The notes under the pieces are model-generated. The model did no database searches. It was not told the origin of the DNA and worked only from the letters and a program-made list of their open reading frames with translations. 64,000 bases of DNA from Talinum fruticosum (Eukaryota > Streptophyta > Magnoliopsida > Caryophyllales > Talinaceae), in contig JAITYX010000004.1 of NCBI GenBank assembly GCA_021018815.1, forward strand, positions 744,001 to 808,000, written 5' to 3'. Position 1 is the first letter of the stretch, and each line of letters begins with the position of its first letter. The translations under genes and the position numbers were made by a program. Positions 1-13,800 of this stretch are shown here, piece by piece.

Positions 1-1396
1 TCAATAACTGTTCGCATGGTGAGGTCAATGATTTAAGGCCTGCTCCTTTCGCATGCTTGAGGCATATTTGTACAGCATAGGTTGTGCTTGTTAGGTAATA
101 GTGTGAGGGCTGTCTTGAATATTTTTCTACGTCTTGTCACTCTAGCGTTCTTAAACCAAAATTGTGCAGGAGGGAAAATCGTGGATTTTAGACTTAAGTA
201 TTCACTGCCCTTTATTTCACGATAGTATGATTGAAGCTAAAGTCCCTCTCCCAGGAATATAAACACCCTTGAATCCACTGCTCTGTGTTCATCAAGGCAA
301 TGAGACATCAATGGGTTGACTTTTCGTCTTGATCAGATGATGCATTATTCCCTTTTACTGCCAGACCTTTGATGAAATTGTCAACCAACTTGCACACAGA
401 AGTATAGAAATGGAGCTGTTCCATGCCAGAGGTCCAAGAATGAGTCATTTGGTTAACTTTTGTTTACTGTAGTTCTCAAAACTCATATGCTAGACGAATG
501 GGGGCGCAATACTCCAAAGCCTTTACATAATTCATGGAGATAGTTGAAGTTGCTACAATTATAGAGTTATGAAGCTAGCCATACTACGAAGCCTGAGAAA
601 AGGGTAATCAACAAAAGGCCAAGGAAGGGATTGGTTAATTTAGAGAGTCAATTTGGTTTTATGTTTGGAAGATTTACAACAAAAGCTATCCTCATCTCAT
701 ATAAGAAGATTTGTGAAGAGACAAATTAAGGATTTGCAGATGCTTTTACATAAATTTAGGAAATGCCTTTTAAAAAATGACAAGTGAAGTCTGCTGGAGA
801 TGCTTGGAAATGAACAGGTGACTATTGCTTGTATTCAGGTTATAAAGGTATGTATGAAGGAGGTCTGACTAGAGGACAGGACACTTAATGGAGGCACACA
901 GAACTTTCCTGTTGTTATAAGGCTCCACCAGTGGTTACTGTTAGCTTTTTTTTTCTTTGTTATAGTTGTGGATAAGCTCACCAGAAGGATTAAGGATGGT
1001 GTGCCTTCATGTGTGGTATTTGATATTATATAATTTTTGATTACTCATTGGAAAAAGACAGTGCTTGCTTGGATAAGGATGGCCACATTTGGATCTCTCT
1101 ATACCCTATCTTGGCGAGATACACATTGGTGATTGTTCTTGTTGTGTTGTTAGAGCTGTTCAATCATGACAGCATGCTGTAAATTTTTTTCTTTTTTTTT
1201 CTTTTCTGGAAGACTGATTTGCTATGAGCTAGGGGAATTTTTGATCTCTCTCTCTCTCTGGTTTGCTTTTGGGGAGGGGGCACCTTTGGTGTCAGGAATA
1301 CATGTTTGCATTGGGTTGTTTAAATTTTAATAAATTATGATATGGGAAATGGTTCATTTTCTTTGCTTTTGTTGAATTCGTGTTTATTATTAACAG
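1..1396. other. Unresolved 5' region of the ARM-repeat gene
   Basis: Apart from the LINE remnant at about 560-1085, I see no convincing exon here. Homologues of the downstream ARM-repeat protein carry roughly 150-200 more N-terminal residues than can be assembled here, so N-terminal exons should lie in this stretch or left of the window. T-rich tracts (about 1180-1203) and a short CT repeat (about 1245-1258) are present. Confidence 0.4.
560..1085 (+). mobile_element. Decayed LINE reverse-transcriptase fragment (RTE-like)
   Basis: Conceptual translation across several frames and stops shows the pieces ESQFGFMFGRFTTKAI (from about 642), NFPVVIRLHQ (about 905-935) and DKLTRRIKDGVPS (about 970-1010). 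These follow, in order, the plant LINE reverse-transcriptase blocks QFGFMPGRST, the GLHQGSALSP region and the MDEL-TRHIQ-DEVPW block. The copy is too broken to be active, and no ends or target duplication were found. It lies upstream of the first readable exons of the ARM-repeat gene, in an intron or the 5' flank. The family assignment is from remembered consensus motifs. Confidence 0.55.
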
Positions 1397-1478
1397 GTTT
1401 AAGGGATAACTATCAAGATCTTTTGAAGATTCTCTTGTCAAGTGTCAGGCATCTTCTAGTCATCATATGTAACACAAG
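1397..1478 (+). CDS. Tentative upstream exon of the ARM-repeat gene
   Basis: An acceptor-like taacag precedes 1397 and a donor-like AG|GTATGA follows 1478. The reading LRDNYQDLLKILLSSVRH looks like an amphipathic helix and suits an ARM-repeat protein. It ends in phase 2, whereas the next exon (1815) must be read from phase 0, so either another base is missing or an intermediate exon was overlooked. Confidence 0.4.
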
Positions 1479-1814
1479 GTATGACTGCCTGTAAACTAAT
1501 AGATATTCTCTAATTGTTGTTGAGCTAGATGAGCTTTCTTGTCTTTGCTATTCTTTCTTTAAACTAGCAAGTTTTGTTTTCCTTTCTCATTTCAAGTCCA
1601 TGCATTAGTATTTATCTGTTTGGATAGTTACAATTGTTCATGTGTGAAGACGAAAGAGTAGCATGCCTTCCTACTGACGCTGGCTTAATTTATGATTGCT
1701 TGTTTTCCATGTAGTGGGGTGGTGTCTGCGTGTTCCCATTCTTTTAATAAATTTGTGGCTATACAGTTGTGCCATTTCTCATCTTGAGCTATGTGGATTT
1801 GTAGTGTGTTGCAG

Positions 1815-4800
1815 GATGGGTTTGAATTGCCTACTCGTCTTGCAGTTTCTGCTGCAGACTGTGTATTAGTTCTTACTGAAGGAGTGACCAAAAACCAACC
1901 AATTCTAGAAGTCCAAGTGAAAAAGGATCGTTAAAGCTTAATCCTTCAAACAAGCCGGTCAGCATTCTTGAGAAACATGGGGAAGAGAAGGATATGTCTT
2001 CTTCAGTCTTGGACAATGTGGAAGGGGGATTTTTGATGTGGCAGCTGTTGGATCAACTGATTATTCTTGTCGAAAAACTTCAATCTGTAAGTATGCTGCT
2101 CACTTCTTCTGGCTTGTATCACGGGTTGCTTTTATTCTTCTGACACGAGGTGTTTCTCTGCATGAAGGATCAGTAAACAACGATTATGGTTTCTTTCTTT
2201 GATATTTATATTTAAAACTGCAGATATGATGTAGATCTTATTAGTAACTGAACATTACATCTTTCTAATTGCTGAATGATTTTATACTATTTGTGTCAGA
2301 AAGTATACATGCACAGATTTTTAATCTAACGCTGGTCGCTCTTCTTCAATTTTGTTCAAAGATAGAACAATTTGCATTTCTTTGGAAGGAGACATCATTG
2401 TGGTGTGGCCTACAATGTTTGGGTGGGGTGGTGGGGGTCCATCATTTTCTTTACAGAACATGGTTTCACAGGCTCACAGGTCAGTTTGGCTGATGAAAAT
2501 CAAAGGCCAAGTGTAGTTGGGATAGATAACTTGGCCCCTGGATTTGATTGGATGGTTTGTTGGTTGAATCAGGATATTCAGAGTGATTTTCTTTTTTTGC
2601 TTTGAAATTGTTTCAAGGAGAGCATATCGCCATGTGTATAAAAAGAAAAACTAGTAGATCTGACGAGGCTGGTACAAATTGGCCAGTATGTGGGATCAAG
2701 TGACCTTGTGAGCCGGCGTTTTCAAGGTTCGTCTAGGTTGAACCGAGCTATAGATCTATGAACAGCACCATTCTAGCTTGGCCACTTGTTCATCCAGGCT
2801 GGCTAACGAGCTGCCTGACTTGGGCTTCACCTGGGCCATCACTGTTAGTTTGTTAAGGAGGCAGTGGTTTTAATAATTTGCTTTACTGTTGACAAAAACC
2901 TGAGTTGTGATTGCTTGAATTTTTTGAATTTTGTGGATTGTATTATGAATGAGAGCTTGAGGGTGTAATGTTTTTGTATATGCGCCTTTTGCGTACATGG
3001 TGTCATCCCCTTGGTGTCTTACTTATACAACTCTTGATTACTCATATATATATATGTATATATATAATCTGTGTTGTGATGCTTTTTAATGAAATTCCTT
3101 CCTTTCTCACAGTGGAGCCAAAAAGCCGGCCCTTACATGCAAAAGGATTGGGACAAGTTCTTAAGTGGTTACGTGAGATAAATAACAATTATGTTTGCAC
3201 TCAAGATGAGGCAGGTCTTATATCCTGCATATGCTTTTGGAACCTGTTAGTTTTTCTTATCTTCTTTTCTTGTTATATATTGGGTTTCATTCTTCTCTTT
3301 GTAAACAGGCTTGCAGTTCAAAACAACTGGGGCGTTGCTCCTCACCTCCTGCTGGAGATATTACAGTATGCTATCTCGTCTAGAAGACTCCAAGTTTTCG
3401 CAACGTTGTGATGAATTGGTTGAGCAGTACTTATCTGGAATCCAGGTTCTTTTTACAATCTCTTCTTTTCACTCTGCTGCAGAGTTTACGCCGGTATCAG
3501 TGTTGAGCTGTCCAACTGAATAATATGTGCTTATGATTGATTTTTAACCTACCTAGGAGCTTTTTAAATGTTGTTTTTCCTAGGTTGCCGTTGAACCCAG
3601 CTGATGAAGTCTATATGGTCATAATCTTCTGGTTGATGGTTAATAATAATGAAATCTAGGCCTTTTATCTTTGTGGGAAGTGTTTCCAAAACTCTAGCTA
3701 AAGTCCTTCCTTGAAGGGTGAGGAAAGTTGTCAGAAAAATTGTTAGCCTGATTTAACATGCTTTCATTCACAATCATCAAATTTTGGATGCAGCCTTGAT
3801 AGCTAATGAGTGTATTGACTCATATCTCAAATCTAACCAAACAGGAGTTCTTTTCAAGCTTGATAGGCTTACGGCCATGTTTCTCGGACTTTCTTATGGA
3901 TACTCTAGAAAAAATGGGCTTTCCCAGTGGAGGGAGGAACTGGATTTACTTTTGTGTTTCTGCTGTTTGATTTTCAGAGATAGTCAACGTGAAGCAACAT
4001 GGTTTTCCTCTAGGTTGAGAAGGTTGCGTCTAGGCGACCCTTTGTCTCCCTATTAGTTTTTTTGGTGATGGAGACTCTCAGTAGATTTGTGAACAAAGCA
4101 ATTGATGTTGGCATCTTGGAAGGTTTTCTGATCACTAATTCTCAGTTAGAGTATGTTGATTTCCCACTTGCTGTTTGCCGATGATACTTTGGTTTTTGCA
4201 AACTTGAGGAGAGCAATTTGGGTTATTTGCTTGGTGTTCTACTTTTATCCGAGGCAATGCCTGTTCTTCGGCTTAACTTATCAAAAAGTGTTCTCATTCC
4301 TATTGTAGACATGTCGGACCTTCTTCACCTAGCACAATTCTTTGGTTGTGGGGTCGAGTACCTTTCATATTTTTATCTTGGTCTTCCTCTTGAGGCTTCT
4401 TATAAATGCAAAGCAGTGTGGGACCCAATAGTGGAAAGGTTTCGAAAGAGATTAGCTAGGTGGAAATCTAAGTTGTTGTCTAAAGGGGGTAAATTTGCTT
4501 TATTGCAAAGTGTGTTATGGAATCTCCCCATATATATCTTGTCTTTATTAACCTTTTTGGTTTGCACTACCAACCAATTAGAGAAAATCATGACATACTT
4601 CCTTTGGTCTAGCAATGATACTAATAATGGTTTTCACTAGGTCAATTGGGATTATATTTGTCATCCGAAACACGATTGTGGGCTTGGTATTAGACCTCTT
4701 CGCACTATGAATGAAGCTCTCAAGGCCAAGTGGCTTTGGGGGTTTGCCAAGGGAGAGGATGCAATGTGACTTTATGTTATAGTTATGAAATATGGGGTAG

Positions 4801-7800
4801 ACAATTGTGGCTGGTGGAGTACAAAGTGATTTAGACCAGTTTTATTTTCTTGTACATTATAAGGTGAAAAATGGGTCTACAGCTGCGTGATGTGTGGGGC
4901 GGAGATCAACATCTCAAGTTTCAATTCCTATATCTTTTTCAGGATGGCTTGATTGAAAGAGGGAAAAGTGTATGAAGTGGTATCGTGGAATAGCGACCAA
5001 AACCACTAGAGTATAACTTACTTGAAAAGTCCAAATGATTGGTAAGAAGAGAGCGAATTGTCTTCTGGCTTTGCTTACAAATTCAAAGGTTTATTTAGAG
5101 GGTGATGATGAGATCTTTTGGCCACATGACTTGAGTGGGCATTGTACTATTAAGAGTTTTTGTAAAGAGATTTATGAAGGGTTGAATCATCTTTGTTTTC
5201 CATATGAGGCAATTTGGAAGTCTAAAGTTCCCACCAAAGCATGCACCAAAGGGAAGATTCCAAAGGAGGATATGCTTACAAGGAGAAATTTTACGTTGGC
5301 TAGTTGGTGTCTGATGTGCTTCATGGAGGATTCGGCAGATAGCCTTTTGTGCATTGTCGGGGGTCTCCATGTTATAGCATTTGTCAGTCTCTTTGATGGA
5401 CTTAGTTGGTTACAACCTCAAACTACTATGGATGTTTTGGTGGCATGGAGTAGAAGTTGATAGCTTCATCCATAAGAGTAGAAGCAACTTTCAAATGGAT
5501 GTTTTGTCGGGGTCTCCACTAATTCTCAAATCCAACATAGAAACTGTCCACAAAATTAACAGCATCAAAAAAGAATGACAAAGGTTCTCATTTTCCCAAA
5601 ATAGAGTCTTGATGAAATTTACTTTTAGTGCGCCAAAGGGACTTTTCCACACTCTTACGGACCTTTTTGTTTCTATATCACTAAATGCTCTGAGCCTCTA
5701 AGCAGTTTTAGTGTTTTCTGATATTATCCCTCACTCATTCTCCTATAATTCTCATCCTTTTCCCACTTTTCCTTCATTTATTCTTCTCCTTTATTTGTCC
5801 TTTCTCCCTCATCCCTTTCAATTTCCTTTGTTGTCATTGTATAATCACTTATCTCTATAGGATTTTTATATAGTTTGCTTTATAGTCTTGCCATATGAAA
5901 CCCTCTCCAAAAATGCATATTCTAAGGGCAGTTTTCCTGTGTTGAGTTTTGATGATTCACCTCTGCCTATTTGCTTGGTTGGGTGTGTCATCCTTCAAAT
6001 ACAAATAATTTTCAGTAGCTGAATTAGACGGTTGGCTTCCAAATCACATTGCTACTGTCTGCTGTCCGCTTTAAGTCTTCATGTACTCTTACTGCCTTTA
6101 TCATGAAACTTCCACTTGCAATGACTGGTGTGCTTTTCTTTTATCTTTACAATAGACTTGCTCTGTTCCAGATGCTAGTGTTAATACTTAAGGTCCATTT
6201 ATCAATTAAAAGGCCACGTCTATGTATTCATATAGATTTTCTTACCTGCTCAAGAAAAGGCTTCTATGCATCTTTGTATACTGGATGCACCTTTTCTCCT
6301 TGCCTACATGGTGTATATGAGTTGCTATATCTGAATTAGGCCAATCAAGTGAAATGTGCTAGAGTTTCTGTGTTCAGGTTAAGTTATAATAATTTCTCCT
6401 CTTAATTGTTGTTATGACAGTTTATCATAATTCATGCAGTTCTATACAGAAGACAATGGAAAGGATCAAATGGACAATAGAGATAGCTGTATCGAGACCA
6501 GGAAGTTTTTCCTGAACTGTCTGGCCCTTCTGTTAGGTCGTTTGGACTGCAAAAGGCTGGAAAGCACTACGTCTGTATATGGATTACGGATGTCACATGT
6601 TCTTATGTCGCAGGTAAATGAAACGCTATAACTATAATCTGTCTGCTGACTGCTGGGTATATTTCTGTCTTCCTGTTTGGCACACATATTAGCTTGGATA
6701 ATTTTGGAGATTCTCATATCCACGATTGTAATCAAAAGTAGAGTTCTAGAGCATATAAGGTAAGTTGTGTTTCTGGAGCTGAACAGAAATACAGATCATT
6801 TGGTGGTGGTGGCTATTTTCTCCCTTTTTTAAGGGAAGGGTATCTGCTGACTGCTGAGCATGAAGCAAATCAGGCTTGTTGTTTTAAAACCATGCAACAT
6901 AGATTCTAAATGATCCCACAATATCCCACATATAGGAATTTCTAGGCTCATATTTTAGCTTTTAGATAAGTTTAAAACCTCTATTCATCTTATAACTAAC
7001 AAATAAATGGCTGTGAATCTATTTTCCTGTATTTGTTTCATCATGTTGATAAGTATAACCTAATATTCCTAGAATTTGAAATTGTACTTTCAAAGTAATT
7101 GGTTTATGATAGTGATGTCTGTCAGAGGCCAATCCTGTGACTCCTTGGCCATTGCCACATCATGACCAGTGCCATAATATGATGCTCACTGCATTGGGGG
7201 TGCCTAGTATTGACAGCAGAGGACATCATATCTTGACCTAGCTGTCTAGGCCAGCTTTTATTGTTACTGTTTCAGTACCATATCTTGAACTGGCAATGGA
7301 CTAAATGATGGCATATTTACATTATATGTCCATTTCTTTGAAATTGTACTTTCAAGGTTTTGTTTGTTGTTCATTATGAAAGTTGTCATGATTAGGCGAC
7401 CGTTTAAACTTTAAACTTTAGTTTGTTCCTTTTTATGCACTCGTAGATTTGACCTTGATGATGTTAAAATAGAATGTCTCATATTACTTTTCATCACTCT
7501 TCAGTTGTTTCCTGGCTCCCTTTCTATGTTTCTAGATTTGTGGGTTCTCATATACACCCTCTTGAAGCTTCATTGCGCAGATGAAGATGTGACTGATATG
7601 GCAGTGTGCCTCCTAAGGTTTGCTATTTTTAAGATAAGTGGAAGTAGCCTCAATAATCCTAGAGAGATGGAAGCATTACTACCACCTCTAATGAGCCTAT
7701 TAGATGAGCGCGATGGTGCTGCTAGAGCTGTCACGGTTCTCATTGCTGAGTATTGCTCTATGTAAGGCTCTCATTTGTATCATTTTGCATGCCTTGCAGC

Positions 7801-10800
7801 AATATTCCATTTTATGCTGTTCATCTTAATTTTAAAATTCTCTTATGTTGATGGATTAACAGAAGTACTGATTATGCATGCCTCGAAGAAATTCTTAAGC
7901 GCCTAGCTTCTGGAAACGTAACACAGAGGAGGAATGCTGCTGATGTGATATCAGAACTCATCCGTATATCTGTAAACTCAACAAAAGTGGTTTCTGGTCC
8001 ATTCTGGTATGTCAATGTTTCTTCTTGCTCTTTGCATTTCTGTCATTCAATTGCATGTTCTACTGTTATATTTTTATTCAATAGATGTCTCTATTTCAGG
8101 CAAGATATAGCAAATCAATTGTTAGAGTGCCTTGGAGATGAAGACAGTATGATACGTAACCAAGCAACCAATTTGCTCCCTCTTGTAGGTTAGTAAGGTT
8201 CTATATTTGTATTATCAAGATAGCATGGTAATTCATCAGGCATGATGAAATTATTCATGAGCTAGTCATTCCCGTTCTTCTAGAATTTCTTCTATATTGA
8301 TTTTCAGATATGTTGTTGCAGTACATAGTGGATGCATGCATAACCTACTAGCCAATGCTACTGTGAGAAAGAGTGCCTTGCAACAGTAATGAACTCTTTA
8401 TTGAAATGCAAAATCACATCTCTTTATGGTATTGTGCATGTGGCTGGTATTTAGATTACTCGAGTACTATTGATTTATAGATTACCAAAATCTGGATTAT
8501 CTGAAATAATAATCTTTCAACAGTTCATGCCAATTTAACAATTGGTAACCTATTTTTCCATATAACATAACTTATCTGACGCATTCAGATGCAGACCTGT
8601 CAGTCTGGTTGGGCAACTAAAGTACTGGTTAGATGCCAGGATGGTTTGAGGAGAGTTATTAGATATTAAAAGTAAAAAGTAAAAGTTGGAGGCATAATAA
8701 CTACATCAAATTTGAAGAAAAAAGGGAAATGTTTTTGTTAATATTGTTGCAGTATATTTTAAAAAGATTTAAAGAAAAAGCACAATTGGATTATAAAGGG
8801 AAGGGAAATGATAAGAAGGGGATAAAACAAAAATTATTAGAACTAAGTCAAGCTAAAATACGGAGTGATTGACACAATGGTACCCTGAGATTTGGCAGAA
8901 TAAAGTAGTTCAGAAGTTTTGGAAAATAGTTTTTTTACTATCATGTTTGATTTTGCATGTTTACCCATTGACCATCACTTAAAAACACTCTTGAAATGAC
9001 GGTCTTTTCCCTGTTGTTTAATGACATGCCACGAACGCTATGGTTGACAAAATTTTTTTTGTCTTGATAACTAATCAAGAGGTGTATAAATGAGACACCA
9101 AGGGGATGTCAGCCATGTGCAAAAGGGGCGCGTACAAAAAATTACGCCCTCAAGCTCTCATCCATAATAGAAGCTATAAAATCCAAAAACATCAAATTTC
9201 TATCTCCATGAAGCGCAACCCTCCAACTATGCAACATTCTCGCAAAGTATAGTTGAAATCCTGAAATGAGATGGTTGATGAAGTGTTTTTAGCCTTTTAG
9301 GAGTCTTTTCCTTTGTTGAATGTACTTATAAATTGTCATTTTAGGAGTGCTTTAAGCGATGGCAAACAGGAAAGAAAAAGGTCTGTGGGTGGTAAATATT
9401 ATTTTATTAAAATTTCTGGACCTCTTGATTCAGTGGCCAAATTTCAAGGTAGCATTGTGTCAATTACTCAAATATATCAAAACAATATATAGGGAAAAAA
9501 GAAAAGGAACTAAATTACATGGAAAAAAAGGGAATGAAATAAAGATTATATGAAAGGGTGGGGAATCAAGAAAAGGTGAGATTATGCTGCTTTTGAGGGT
9601 AAAACCTTGCAACTTTTCACATCTAACCATGCTTGCGAGAGTAAGGTAGCATTGTGTCAATTACCCAAATATATGAAAACAACATATAGGGAAAAAAGAA
9701 AAAGAATTAAATTACACAGAAAAAAAGAAGAGTGAAATAAAGATCATATGAAAAAGTGGGAATCAAGAAAAAGAGAGATTATGCTGCTTTTGAGGGCAAA
9801 AACTTGTGACTTTTCTCATCTAACCATGCTTGTTTACAGTACCAATGATTGCAGTATATGATACTTGTGGTCTGTATCTCACTCATCGTGTATGCATACT
9901 AAGTGGCAATGTTGGAAGGGGCCAATTTCAGGATATGATTCATGAACATGCAACTTGATGTGTATATGTATAACACATGTAAATGTTCAAAGGGGATGCA
10001 GTGTAAAATATAGTTTAGATGCGTTTCAGTTTTGGGTCAGAAAGTATTTAAACAGCCGAAGGATTCTATGTTTTTGTTAACCCAAACTGGTTGAAAGCAC
10101 TTTTTTAATTTTCTCTTTTCTTGATAGATAAACATGGGAGGAGCATAAGATGTTGGATGTAGAAATCTCTTAATCGATAAACTTACCAATGCTGGACAAA
10201 ATGGCTCCCCATCTCACCATTATAATCGCTTGCAATTCCCGTTACCTAGTAGTTCCTCTAAAGGCCAAACATGCCTTTGATAACCGTGTGCCAGAAAGTA
10301 CTCAGCTTGTTTTAGAATCCCTATAGCTTTTCTCCCTCAAGGAAATCTGCCTAGACATCAAACTCCCAGGCCTCAGGCCATCCTTTCTTGCATGCTAGAC
10401 TTTAGGCTAACTCTAAATGACAAGGCAGTCTCTCATGTTATACCTAACCCCAGATATAAGGAAATACTTATCATTGTTGCTAGTTCTGCTATTACATCTA
10501 TGTGGATTCTAAAGAACTTAGGCTAGACAAAGATAAGGCATTTACACTCTTTACTGTTAGGCCCCAAAAACGCTGCCTCTTTAGAATAATCCTCTATCAT
10601 GAACCCATAGGGAAGATGGAGATTTTTTATCCAAACAATGACAGAAGCAAATTACCCAAGAATTAGGAGCCAATCAGAAGGAATGCATTTGACATAGTTG
10701 TTTGTTTATTAGTCTTGATTAGTTATCAAAAATTTATATTAGAAAAATACCAGAGGGATGTCACCTCTGCATAAAAGCGGCAAAAACAAATAACATCATG

Positions 10801-13800
10801 CTCTCTTGCTCTCATGAATATTCTTATCTGCATGCATTGATGTACTTCACAAAGAAAAGAATTGAAGAGGCAGTTTAGTACGACATGTGATCCAATCCAC
10901 ATGTCAAAGATGTTTGAGGGATTACATGACCAAGCATTTATGATATGACCGTGTGTGACAAATTCCCATGTTAGACTGCTCCATTCATTATACATTCTTC
11001 CAAAAACTAGGATGATATTTAAAGTACAAAAATTTCCTTCCTCCGTTCTTCAATAGTGATTGTCCCTTTTATATTCATTTGTTATAATTGGCCAGTTTGC
11101 TAAAATAGTAGAATCCTGTTGTTTCCATCCCCAGTTCTTAAGATATATGAGAAGCCAAAAATAGTACTCGCTGGGGGCAAAATTCAATATATTTAGTTTG
11201 GAGAGCTTTGTCTCCGTAAAAGAAAGAAATGCAGATCTGATATTTTATTGGCATTTAGTATGCCCTCAATCCTGTGATGGTTTTGTTTTTTGACATATTT
11301 TGTCTATGGTTTTGATATTTTCCTTTCTTTTCACATTTGATAATCTGCTTACTAGACTACTGAGTTATGAAGTTTGACTGCTAAACAAGCTTGGTTATGT
11401 TGTGATTTGTCATATGAATCTTGCCCCCCTCTACTGAGCGTGGCATTGTGGTTTTGGCAATTAGATCCTTTTGATGAGCTTTCATGTATGGCAAATCTTC
11501 TAATTAAACCCCTCATGTTTGCCTTGGCATCGGTCTAGTTCTTCCCCTGTTAAATTTTTTTCTTTTTATTGAAAAAGGAGGAAATTTTATTAATTGAGAT
11601 TCATCAAATAACATCTTTTAATGCCAGATTGAAGATACACTCTGGGACATCTTCAAACCAAATCCGAGATCTGGATCATAGGGTTAAAGATGGGTTAAAC
11701 TGTGAGCAGCTACACCACCCTCCCTTTTAACAAATATAAAAGCACATAATCAAATTTAAAATTAGGGCTGAATTTATCATCAATAAGTAGGCTGATTTCC
11801 GAGGGTGTCACTTCCTTCTTCAATTTTGTGATTAGCACTTGCAATCTGCTTCCCTTGCTATATTTTCAATCTCGTGTTTTTTATTAAAAAAAGAAAATAA
11901 GAAGAGAAATGTCGATGAAGAAGCCAGTATAATTGCTGTGGCTTACGCTCTTAATTGAAGTGCTTTGTTGGTCTGTGTTAACTAGCCAAATTGCTTTTCC
12001 CTTTTCTTCTTTTTGCAGATCCGTCGTTGGTTTTGCCCACACTTGCTAGCTATATTTGCTCAAAAGCTGATTCTATGAAGACGGCTGCCAGCAATGCATT
12101 TGTTGCAGTTCTTAAGAGTAACAACCAAAGTTTTGAGGTTATCAGAATGTTGCTTGACTCTCTTAGGTATTTTACATGGTCAATGTGCAGCCAATTTTCG
12201 CCACCAAAAGATACTGAAAGCTATGCTGAAGTTGTTTTGACTTGAAATCATCAAAATGAATGAGTTTTCTGCATGACAAGAACCTTTTTTTTAAAAAGTT
12301 TTTGGCTGATCGTTGTCTTTCGAAATATCCAATTGTGTCTTATGCTTTGATAATTTCTCCATTTGCAGCAACCTTAGCGAAGCCTCTGTTCATCCTCAGG
12401 GTTCTGAGGGCGTCAAAAAGGTATTAACTACCCCCCCAATCTCATATCAACACAAGAGTGGTCGAAGTGATGAATATAGTTTTCTTACTATCATATGAGT
12501 TATGGCAGGAAAACTGATTGCCTTATAGGGGATCCACCCTGCTGTTGATATTTGAGAGTGTGCATCTTCTTACTATATTTCGTTGTTGCTATACATCAAT
12601 AATGTATAATGAACTTCAGGGTTTATCCCATAACATTTTTTCAAATGAGTTACTCAAGCTTTGTAGATTGATTTCCTTCAGGTTTTTCTGGCATAATTGC
12701 TTGTTCCTTTGGATTCATTATAACCCCCAATTCAGATTGTCAAGATGCATTATACGTCGTCGTCATCATATGTTTTGTTTGATTGATAGCTTTCTAACGT
12801 AAAGACATTATTTGTCTTACCCATAATAGTTCTGTTCTGAGATTTTGTTTGTGCTTCTTTATGAATCCTATTTTTCCATCACTGCATGAACCGTTGTCAT
12901 TTCTATCGGTCTTTCTGTTAATAAGATTTATTTCCTTGAAAAGTTACCCATGTATATGTATGGCAGATGGATTGAAATTGGACCTGGGTGAAGTCTTCAG
13001 GATTATTCCAGAATGGTCAAAATCGGTAAGATTTCATTGCCTTGATTACATGGGATATCCTTCCTCTCCAGCCCACTTTATGGTTGCTTCACAAGATTAA
13101 AGTACATCACAATTTTCCAGCTAAATGCATTGACAAATTGTCGTATATTCCGAGTGCTTTGTCTTCTTTATCTTTTATAAAGCCAGCATGCTTTACTTGA
13201 AAAGTGATATGAAAGGTTTCTGATGCAGATTCACACTTTTAACTTTTGTTTCAAGCTATATGCTCAACAATACGGTTAACCTCATGTTGCAGAGAACATA
13301 AGACTCACCAATTTCCTTGTCACTACTGTAACATGCAGTTCAAAAGGATCTCCAGTTATTCCATCATTAAACTCTTCCTGGGTAGTATTGTCGAAAGATC
13401 TACAGACAGTCTGTTTAGTGGCTTCATATGGCGATCCCCCTGCCTTTTTCCAATTCTCAAGTTCCTTAATTTATGAAGTCTCATTTTTGTACTAGATCCA
13501 TTTTTGCATGTGTCCCAAACCAATTTTTTTTCCTTTTTTTCTTTTGTCATCTTGGCATTGGGCCCTTTCTTGAAGGAGTAACTAAAGATATTACATCATG
13601 GTCTTCTAACCTGAAAATTTTTCACTCTCTTCAGTTCTATCCCAATATATGTCCTGATTTATAGACAACATCATAGAACAAGAATTGATCATAAAATAGC
13701 TCTGACCTCAGATGAGGAAAAAGAGGTTCCAATAGATTAGAAGGCAAATTTGAGAGAGAAGAGGGTATGCCATATGCTAGAGGAGGTTGAGTGTTGCTGT

